Of a stretch of 11,054 bases of DNA, positions 6,701 to 11,054 are shown piece by piece. Under the pieces are notes generated by a model. It was given only the letters and a program-made list of their open reading frames with translations. It was not told where the DNA came from and did not search any database. Origin of the DNA: Bacteroidales bacterium (lineage in GTDB: Bacteria > Bacteroidota > Bacteroidia > Bacteroidales > Muribaculaceae). Position 1 is the stretch's first letter, and each line of letters starts with the position of its first letter. Location of the stretch: NCBI GenBank assembly GCA_900755985.1, contig CAAEIL010000202.1, positions 1 through 11,054 of the forward strand, written 5' to 3'. The translations under genes and the position numbers were made by a program.

Positions 6701-8350
6701 GAGATGTACACCTACAAGATTACCGATACCGACGCATCGCTCCTCGACCTCTTCGTTGTCTGCGACGGCGTTCAGACTCTGGTCAAAACCATTGACTACA
6801 ACGATGACATCGCCAAACAGTGGACCAAGAAAGTCATCGACCTCTCGGCCTTCAACGGCAAGACCGTTCAGCCTATAATCCGCTACCACTCAAGCGGTCT
6901 CGTATACTGCTTCTTTGACAACATCAAGGTCATCGACATGCCCGACTACGATCTCGGCGCCGTATCCGTCTCGGCCCCCGAAGAAGTAGAACCCGGCACT
7001 GACTTCAACGTTGACGTTGTCATCGAAAACAACGGACGCCTTGCCTCGGGCGACTACAGCGTCGAACTCCTTGCCAACGGCAACACTGCCGACACCAAGC
7101 CGGCCACAGGCATCGCCGCTGGTCAGAAAGCCACTGTAACATTTGTCCAGAACCTCAACATGGCCTCAGAAAAGACCGTCGAATACTCGGCACGTCTCAT
7201 CTACGCCGACGACGCTGACCCCAGCAACAACCTCACTGCCAAGAACGCTACCGTCAGCCGTATCGAAAGCTCGCTCCCCGCTGTCTCCAACCTGCACGGC
7301 ACCGCCAACGAAGCTGACATAACCCTCACATGGGACGCCGTCACCGACAGCGACATCCCCTACGACCCCACCCTCGAATCGTTCGAGAACGCCGAACCTT
7401 TCACCAAGGCTTACGACGGCTGGACATTCATCGACCGCGATGGTCTCCCCTCGGGTAACCTCGGCAACATCGATGTTCCCAACCACAACGGAACCGTTGA
7501 CCCCGAATCGTTCATCGTCATCGACGGTACCAACGACGCGTTCGCACTGACAAGCTACGCTAAAGAATACGTCGCTGCCGACGGCAAGCAGTACATCGGT
7601 TCTATCTACTGCCTGGCCGGCGAACAGGCACTCGGCACCTGCGATGACTGGGCCATCTCACCTTTGCTCAAAGGCAACGCTCAGACAGTCACTTTCAACG
7701 CCAAGAACGCCAGCATCAACTACTCCGAGCTCCTTCAGGTATGGTACTCCACCGAGGACACCACAGATCCCGACAAGTTTGTACAGCTAGAATCGTTCAA
7801 CAACACCGGCTCACAATACCGTACAATACGCACCGACGGCTGGGGCGACTTCTCATTCACACTCCCCGAGGGAGCCAAACGCTTCGCTTTCCGCGTCGTT
7901 TCGAATGACGGTATGATGCTCATGATTGACGCCGTCCGCTACATCGCCGCCGATGGTACCAAAGGCCTCGAACTCACCGGCTACAACGTCTACTGCAACG
8001 GAATCAAAGTCAACGCAGAGCCCGTTGCCACCAACACCTTCGTCCACGCCGACGCCGACCTCTCGGTCGACAACACCTACCATGTCACCGCTGTATACAA
8101 CCGTGGAGAGTCCGAAGCCGCCGTCGTCTTAGTCAAGACCTCAGGCATTGACGGCATCTACTCCATAGCAACCCTCTCGGTTGAAGGTCGTCAGATTGTT
8201 GTCAACAACGCCGGCGACTCCGCAGTTTCGATTGTAGCAGTTGACGGCAAAGTTGTCTACAGCGCCACCGGCGATGCCCGCGTCCCCGTTCACCCGGGCA
8301 TCTACCTTGTCCGCATCGGCACCTCCACCAACAAGCTCATCGTCCGCTAA
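3767..8350 (+). CDS. Large secreted Fn3/cleaved-adhesin protein with T9SS-like C-terminus
   Basis: The 1527-residue exported protein has no recognised specific substrate or name. The ATG at 3767 gives a signal peptide (1-21, ending AEA, no lipobox Cys); upstream in-frame codons overlap the promoter. By eye: a beta-propeller-like region of recurring YVYDTET-like strands (about 90-332); Fn3-like modules (about 342-434 and 439-531); a jelly-roll of choice-of-anchor J/cleaved-adhesin type (532-682) with DDWIISP at 581-587; Fn3 (686-783 and 788-892); another jelly-roll (896-1058) ending FFDNIKVID; a CARDB-like module (1060-1165); an Fn3 split by a third jelly-roll (1199-1395) with DDWAISP at 1293-1299; and a 67-residue C-terminal domain with PGIYLVR and KLIVR, like type A T9SS sorting domains. 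Such modules resemble the gingipain adhesin region. Surface binding or adhesion is inferred; no catalytic site was seen. It is monocistronic. Confidence 0.88.
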   Translation: MNKSVPFLLAGALLMSFSAEARTSGQVRFSSAQTLTSEIQRNVSSADSRNELGTAVRQVPSPFNNGFAAQASNQIQSQPLSAYSAPLKTVSATLNAYGTVIYASSWTENSINERRGLYKMPVVQSAAFSMLFGTPDPVFGFYDNDGKYYVLNKLAYGTWVMGYDLYVYDTETKARIKVIELDDMPICATDVAYDPVSGHVFGCFSGEYGGEIYRYWGYFDLSDNNVHKIADMDFSLRAVAIDKLGQAYGIDLEGNLYKVAKETGTFELVGATGCPSLHYMSSAAYNDKDGSILLAYCNDEAAGLVEINPQTAASSVIATFGEGEEVIGMYIPAQAPDKAPATPGFEVSCVDGSMTANFVVTMPDKLYDGTDAAGTTMGYKIYANGTEVASGQALAGSTVNSSATLTLSGMYTFIAIATNEVGESNQAKAQCYVGKGTPQAGKNVVLSYADGVLTLTWDPVTESADGGYIDPAQVRYDIIDAQNNVVTSDLNVCSWTKEMPVPENITALCYGVIAKYDAKSSKAVMSNTLYVGHYNAPVTMDMKDNAIFSQHTVIDANKDNKTWKYSSSKGTYYSYGNKAADDWIISPAIYLEKGKAYDFSAIAHAYSDRYPERIEIKIGRAATAEAMTTTLAEPTEVLGDNLTIPASIVPDESGEYFIGMHAISDGGQWDLSLVSYQLSAPYGATAPDAVSDLKITPAISGDLNATVSFTTASATVTGAAYTGDMKLVIKRDGEVIKELNAAAATDQSFTDNVPAAARYTYTVEAYDTDGNQGRSPSASAFVGPNVPNPPASVSAVENPAKTGEVTLTWTHPTTDVDGNPLLPANLTYNVYLYDNDANKWNKLNTEPVDGLSYTFTAQPETDPQTFIQVGVQTINRGVDGEYLQGAGFVAVGPAYSLPFAMSNITDVQNYVLGINNWDGCEFGMKQDGDMNEVVSQDGDGQFFYGERVSSSTELGTGKGRGDLVFGKINLAGAKNPVFEMYTYKITDTDASLLDLFVVCDGVQTLVKTIDYNDDIAKQWTKKVIDLSAFNGKTVQPIIRYHSSGLVYCFFDNIKVIDMPDYDLGAVSVSAPEEVEPGTDFNVDVVIENNGRLASGDYSVELLANGNTADTKPATGIAAGQKATVTFVQNLNMASEKTVEYSARLIYADDADPSNNLTAKNATVSRIESSLPAVSNLHGTANEADITLTWDAVTDSDIPYDPTLESFENAEPFTKAYDGWTFIDRDGLPSGNLGNIDVPNHNGTVDPESFIVIDGTNDAFALTSYAKEYVAADGKQYIGSIYCLAGEQALGTCDDWAISPLLKGNAQTVTFNAKNASINYSELLQVWYSTEDTTDPDKFVQLESFNNTGSQYRTIRTDGWGDFSFTLPEGAKRFAFRVVSNDGMMLMIDAVRYIAADGTKGLELTGYNVYCNGIKVNAEPVATNTFVHADADLSVDNTYHVTAVYNRGESEAAVVLVKTSGIDGIYSIATLSVEGRQIVVNNAGDSAVSIVAVDGKVVYSATGDARVPVHPGIYLVRIGTSTNKLIVR

Positions 8351-8389
8351 GCCATCTCATCCCTTCGGTCTTTAGCGCCCCCCATACCC

Positions 8390-8421
8390 AGCGTCCCGGC
8401 CATCCGTCGGGACGCTTTTTT
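8390..8421 (+). terminator. Terminator of the large secreted-protein gene
   Basis: AGCGTCCCG (8390-8398) pairs perfectly with CGGGACGCT (8408-8416), followed by T through 8421. This strong Rho-independent terminator lies 39 bp after the stop codon. Confidence 0.92.
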
Positions 8422-8505
8422 ACTACCCCACTCCACCCCGGTGTCACCACCCGCTGCCACCATGCACGCCACCCCTGCTACCGGCATGCGCTTTCCACCC
8501 ACACC

Positions 8506-8538
8506 GTGGAGCGAGCGTAAGCTCGCGGCTCCCTCCAC
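8506..8538. repeat. Intergenic inverted repeat between two convergent terminators
   Basis: GTGGA (8506-8510) plus GCGAGC (8511-8516) pair with GCTCGC (8521-8526) plus TCCAC (8534-8538), leaving a GTAA loop (a GNRA tetraloop if transcribed on +) and a 7-nt bulge on the 3' side. No T-tract follows on either strand. It sits in a gene-free stretch (8422-8575) where nothing else is recognised. It may be a dispersed repeat element. Confidence 0.45.
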
Positions 8539-8575
8539 CTTCTGGACGTCCGCCTCCCGCCACAACTCTACACAT

Positions 8576-8602
8576 AAAAGGCGCCCCCGCGAAGGGACGC
8601 CT
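8576..8602 (-). terminator. Terminator of the sigma factor gene
   Basis: On the - strand AGGCGTCCC (8602-8594) pairs with GGGGCGCCT (8587-8579), 9 bp with one G-T, around a six-base loop (8588-8593). A short T-tract (8579-8576) follows. It lies 30 bp past the sigma factor stop. The T-tract is short, so termination may be moderate. Confidence 0.75.
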
Positions 8603-8632
8603 GTATGCTTTGCCGCTAATGAGCGCAAGTTG

Positions 8633-9493
8633 TCACTGCCCAAGATAGGTCTTCAGCAGCTTGGACTTCTGACCCTTGAGCCGACGTATGGCTTTCTCTT
8701 TGATTTGGCGTACGCGCTCGCGGGTAAGGTCAAACTTTGCACCTATCTCCTCGAGAGTCATCTCCTGACAACCAATGCCAAAGAACATCTTAAGGATGTC
8801 ACGCTCACGCTCGTGAAGCTGACGCAGAGCGCGGTCAACTTCCTTGGACAGAGACTCCTGATTCAGCGTAGCGTCGGCCATTGGCGAGTCATCATTGGTG
8901 AGCACGTCTAACAGTGAGTTGTCTTCGCCCTCGACAAAAGGTGCGTCGACCGAGATATGACGTCCCGACACCTTAAGCGTATCGGCGACTTTCTCTACCG
9001 GAATGTCAAGCTGCTCGGCAAGCTCCTCGGGCGACGGACGGCGTTCGTTTTCTTGCTCGAACTTCGACAGCGCCTTGGTTATCTTATTGAGCGAGCCTAC
9101 CTGATTGAGTGGCAGACGCACAATGCGCGACTGCTCGGCAAGTGCCTGAAGTATCGACTGTCGTATCCACCAAACGGCGTACGAAATAAATTTGAAGCCA
9201 CGGGTCTCGTCAAACTTCTCGGCGGCCTTGATAAGGCCGAGGTTACCCTCGTTGATAAGGTCCGGAAGCGACAAGCCCTGATTCTGATATTGCTTCGCCA
9301 CGGAGACTACGAAGCGAAGATTTGCCTTTGTCAGCTTTTCGAGAGCCGCACGGTCACCCTGCTTGATGCGCTGGGCCAGCTCAACTTCTTCTTCGACGGT
9401 TATCAGCTCTTCACGGCCGATTTCCTGCAGATATTTGTCAAGCGACGCGCTCTCGCGGTTGGTAATTGATTTGGTAATTTTAAGTTGTCTCAT
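8633..9493 (-). CDS. rpoD: Primary (housekeeping) RNA polymerase sigma factor, short Bacteroidetes form
   Basis: This sigma-70 family factor directs RNA polymerase to housekeeping promoters. The 286-residue protein begins at region 1.2 (about 16-48) and lacks region 1.1 and the non-conserved insert of E. coli RpoD, as known for the Bacteroides primary sigma (sigma-ABfr). Region 2 spans about 55-121, with DLINEGNLGLIKAAEKFD (78-95) and the promoter-melting/-10 segment FISYAVWWIRQSI (102-114). Region 3 follows with RIVRLPLNQ; the 3.2 loop is about 183-207; region 4 (about 219-280) contains the helix-turn-helix MTLEEIGAKF-DLTRERVRQI (245-264). The conserved MRQLKITKSIT start fits the ATG at 9493. 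It has its own promoter and terminator, so it is probably transcribed alone, although read-through from the permease upstream is possible. An alternative symbol is sigA. Confidence 0.97.
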   Translation of the reverse strand: MRQLKITKSITNRESASLDKYLQEIGREELITVEEEVELAQRIKQGDRAALEKLTKANLRFVVSVAKQYQNQGLSLPDLINEGNLGLIKAAEKFDETRGFKFISYAVWWIRQSILQALAEQSRIVRLPLNQVGSLNKITKALSKFEQENERRPSPEELAEQLDIPVEKVADTLKVSGRHISVDAPFVEGEDNSLLDVLTNDDSPMADATLNQESLSKEVDRALRQLHERERDILKMFFGIGCQEMTLEEIGAKFDLTRERVRQIKEKAIRRLKGQKSKLLKTYLGQ

Positions 9494-9523
9494 CTCGCAA
9501 ATACATAATTAGGGATATTCGTA

Positions 9524-9555
9524 CAAAATTACAAAAATCCGTGTGCCCGAGATTA
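9524..9555 (-). promoter_or_regulatory. Promoter of the sigma factor gene
   Basis: On the - strand TAATTTTG (9531-9524) matches the -7 consensus TAnnTTTG exactly. The -33 position 20 bp upstream (9555-9552) reads TAAT, within an AT-rich TTTAAT, and is weak. Transcription would start near 9517, giving a short leader of about 24 nt. The box is of the type read by the sigma factor this gene encodes, so autoregulation is likely. Confidence 0.55.
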
Positions 9556-9590
9556 AATGACACTGCCTTTTAACAGTTATTTAACACTCT

Positions 9591-9669
9591 GCGCACTTCA
9601 TGCGTACCCAAGCGCTCACTCCGCGCACTTCATGCTTAGCAAAGGCCTCGCTCGGCACGCACTGAGCGC
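9591..9669. repeat. Imperfect tandem repeat and flanking inverted repeat
   Basis: GCGCACTTCATGC occurs at 9591-9603 and again at 9623-9635. The bases that follow are also similar (AAGCGCTCACTC against AAGGCCTCGCTC), so these look like two diverged copies of a unit of about 32 bp. AGCGCTCA (9611-9618) is also inverted as TGAGCGCT (9662-9669). The block fills the 191-bp gap between the permease stop and the sigma promoter; no gene is seen there. The function is unknown. Confidence 0.5.
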
Positions 9670-9674
9670 TGACT

Positions 9675-9699
9675 GCCCGTTATCTTATTTGTAACGGGC
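9675..9699. other. Inverted repeat spanning the permease stop codon
   Basis: GCCCGTT (9675-9681) pairs perfectly with AACGGGC (9693-9699) around an 11-base loop that contains the permease TAA. On the - strand no T-tract follows, so it is not a typical terminator. It could stabilise the 3' end of the permease mRNA. Confidence 0.4.
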
Positions 9700-10947
9700 C
9701 CAACGCAACAGCTCGCGGTAGCTCGGCTTCTTGCCGTACATGAAAATGCCTACGCGGTATATCTTGGCTGCAAGCCATACCACAAACAGCACGCTGGCGT
9801 AAAGCACAGCTATCGAAAGTGCCGTCTCCCATCCGGGTATGCCAAACGGGACCCTGGCCATCATCACCATCGGGGATGTGAACGGAATATACGACAGCAC
9901 GACGGCAAGCGTCGAATTCGGGTCATTGATTACGGTCATCGCAAACACAAGCCCTATGATTATAGGCATCACGGCTATGGTCTGCAACTGCGATGCGTCC
10001 TGCAGATTGTCGACAGCAGACCCTATGGCCGCATACAAGGCAGAGTAAAAAAGATATCCGCCTACCATCAGAACTGTCATCAAGCCAAACATCGTCAGAA
10101 CATAGCCCGTATTGCCCATCATCGACAGTCCGGCCACGAGATCGACGTCGCTGCCCGCTGTCACAAACTGGCTCATCAGACTCGGCATTACCCACATAGA
10201 GAACGAGCTTATCAGCGCGGCCCATATCACTATCTGTGTCAGAGCTACGGCGCCGATGCCAAGTATCTTGCCAAGCATCAGCTCGGTAGGGCGTACCGAC
10301 GAAACCACAACTTCGAGCACGCGGTTATTCTTTTCTTCGATAATCGAGGTCATGACCATCTGGCCGTATATCAGCACAAACATGTATAGTACCAGCGACA
10401 TGAGCATGCCCATCATCGCCGACGCGGCCGACGAGGTTGCTTCGTCTTTTTCGCGGTCGATACGCACGGTCGACATCTGCACATTGACCTGCGTCTGCGC
10501 AAGTATCTGCGGCAAGTCGGGAATATCGTAGCGTGCCAGACGGTGCTGCTCGATTATCTTTGACAGCATCTGCGATACGTACATCTCGGTCTGCGGCGAT
10601 GATGCTCCGCGCGTATAGAATGTCACATCATCGGGACGGTCGACGATGTCTTTGCCTATAACAAGGATAGCGTCATAGTTTTCATTATCGCGAAGTTTGT
10701 CCACAGACTCGCTGCTGGCGACAAAGCGCATGTTGTCGTTGCTCTGCAACGCGGGCGCTATTACGGCCGAGTGGTCCACCACGGCTACGCTCTTGTCCTC
10801 GGGACCTGACAGGTAAGCCACAACACCGGGAAGAACCATCAGCGCAAGCATCACTACCGGAGTCAGTATGGTTGTGAATATAAAACTTTTGCGCCGCACA
10901 CGTTCCAGATATTCGCGACGCAGTATCAGGTACATATTTTTATTCAT
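9685..10947 (-). CDS. ABC-2 type transporter permease (NatB-like)
   Basis: This is an inner-membrane subunit of an ABC exporter; the substrate cannot be told from sequence. The 420-residue product follows the ABC2_membrane_3/NatB pattern: a short cytoplasmic N-terminus with basic REYLERVRRKSF, a first membrane helix (about 22-47), a long extracytoplasmic domain (about 50-175) and then about five helices (about 177-200, 228-255, 283-306, 323-342 and 376-395). The conserved cytoplasmic segment SIIEEKNNRVLEVVVSSVRP (201-220), typical of the family and likely to contact the ATPase, is intact. The protein ends in a basic tail (RELLRWARYK). It starts 32 bp after a probable ATPase tail, so the two are likely one operon. 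The gene symbol natB is not given because sodium export is not demonstrated. An alternative ATG at codon 5 is possible. Confidence 0.9.
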   Translation of the reverse strand: MNKNMYLILRREYLERVRRKSFIFTTILTPVVMLALMVLPGVVAYLSGPEDKSVAVVDHSAVIAPALQSNDNMRFVASSESVDKLRDNENYDAILVIGKDIVDRPDDVTFYTRGASSPQTEMYVSQMLSKIIEQHRLARYDIPDLPQILAQTQVNVQMSTVRIDREKDEATSSAASAMMGMLMSLVLYMFVLIYGQMVMTSIIEEKNNRVLEVVVSSVRPTELMLGKILGIGAVALTQIVIWAALISSFSMWVMPSLMSQFVTAGSDVDLVAGLSMMGNTGYVLTMFGLMTVLMVGGYLFYSALYAAIGSAVDNLQDASQLQTIAVMPIIIGLVFAMTVINDPNSTLAVVLSYIPFTSPMVMMARVPFGIPGWETALSIAVLYASVLFVVWLAAKIYRVGIFMYGKKPSYRELLRWARYK

Positions 10948-10979
10948 GGTTTCTTGCTTTTATACGTTTTTACTTTGGT

Positions 10980-11054
10980 TTACGTCGCGCACGGCTGCGT
11001 CGGCGTCGCCTCCCGAGGCCCTGACGGCGGCGATTCAAATATACTGCGCAAGCG
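10980..11054 (-). CDS. C-terminal fragment of a probable ABC transporter ATP-binding protein
   Basis: The frame enters from the right edge and ends at TAA (10982-10980), encoding 24 visible residues beginning RLRSIFES. The (S)L-x-x-IF pattern resembles the end of NatA-type ATPases, and such a gene is expected directly upstream of a NatB-like permease. The rest of the tail is rich in Pro and Thr and not informative. A second frame is also open here (a very Arg-rich peptide ending at TAA 10972-10970), so the choice rests mainly on the IF motif and context. Confidence 0.5.
   Translation of the reverse strand, partial: RLRSIFESPPSGPREATPTQPCAT

Noticed and set aside
8347..8643. 98-residue - strand frame between the adhesin and sigma genes
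   Set aside because: It runs through two terminators and the intergenic hairpin and shows no recognisable protein features.
9675..9699. Terminator for the permease operon
   Set aside because: The stem is sound, but no T-tract follows on the - strand and the stop codon sits in the loop, so it was recorded only as an inverted repeat.
1..11054. CRISPR arrays, tRNA or rRNA genes, insertion sequences, defence or phage genes
   Set aside because: No regularly spaced repeats, no tRNA cloverleaf and no transposase, integrase or defence-type coding sequence were seen.

Overview
The window looks like a chromosomal segment from a Bacteroidales bacterium, with Muribaculaceae as a reasonable but unproven guess. 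Four signs point there: a short 286-residue primary sigma factor without region 1.1; promoters of the Bacteroidetes type (TTG/TTTG, about 20 bp, TAnnTTTG) instead of -35/-10 boxes; A-rich leaders without Shine-Dalgarno sequences; and a large secreted fibronectin/cleaved-adhesin protein ending in a type IX secretion (T9SS)-like sorting domain. Codons are strongly C-ending, which creates many long antisense shadow frames.

Left part (1-3582, + strand): after the terminator of an unseen upstream gene comes the translation cluster thrS (threonyl-tRNA synthetase), infC (IF-3), rpmI (bL35) and rplT (bL20), closed by a strong terminator. thrS has a clear promoter at 120-151 and a leader of about 60 nt. 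That leader contains a 9-bp hairpin whose 7-nt loop reads like a tRNA-Thr(UGU) anticodon loop, suggesting feedback control by ThrRS as in the E. coli thrS operator. A second hairpin lies directly before rplT, where a bL20 autoregulatory site could sit. An internal TAnnTTTG motif near the end of thrS may drive infC-rpmI-rplT separately.

Middle (3583-8421, + strand): one monocistronic gene with its own promoter and terminator encodes a 1527-residue exported protein. Its layout is signal peptide, beta-propeller-like region, several Fn3 modules, three jelly-roll (choice-of-anchor J/cleaved-adhesin or similar) modules, a CARDB-like module and a T9SS-type C-terminal domain. One jelly-roll is inserted inside an Fn3 fold.

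Right part (8422-11054, - strand): the primary sigma factor gene (rpoD/sigA) has its own promoter and terminator and converges on the adhesin gene. Upstream of it lies an ABC-2 type permease (NatB-like), preceded by what is probably the tail of its ATPase, cut by the window edge. The short intergenic regions carry small inverted and tandem repeats.

Most genes here are ordinary housekeeping genes. The most interesting unexplained signal is the anticodon-arm-like hairpin in the thrS leader.
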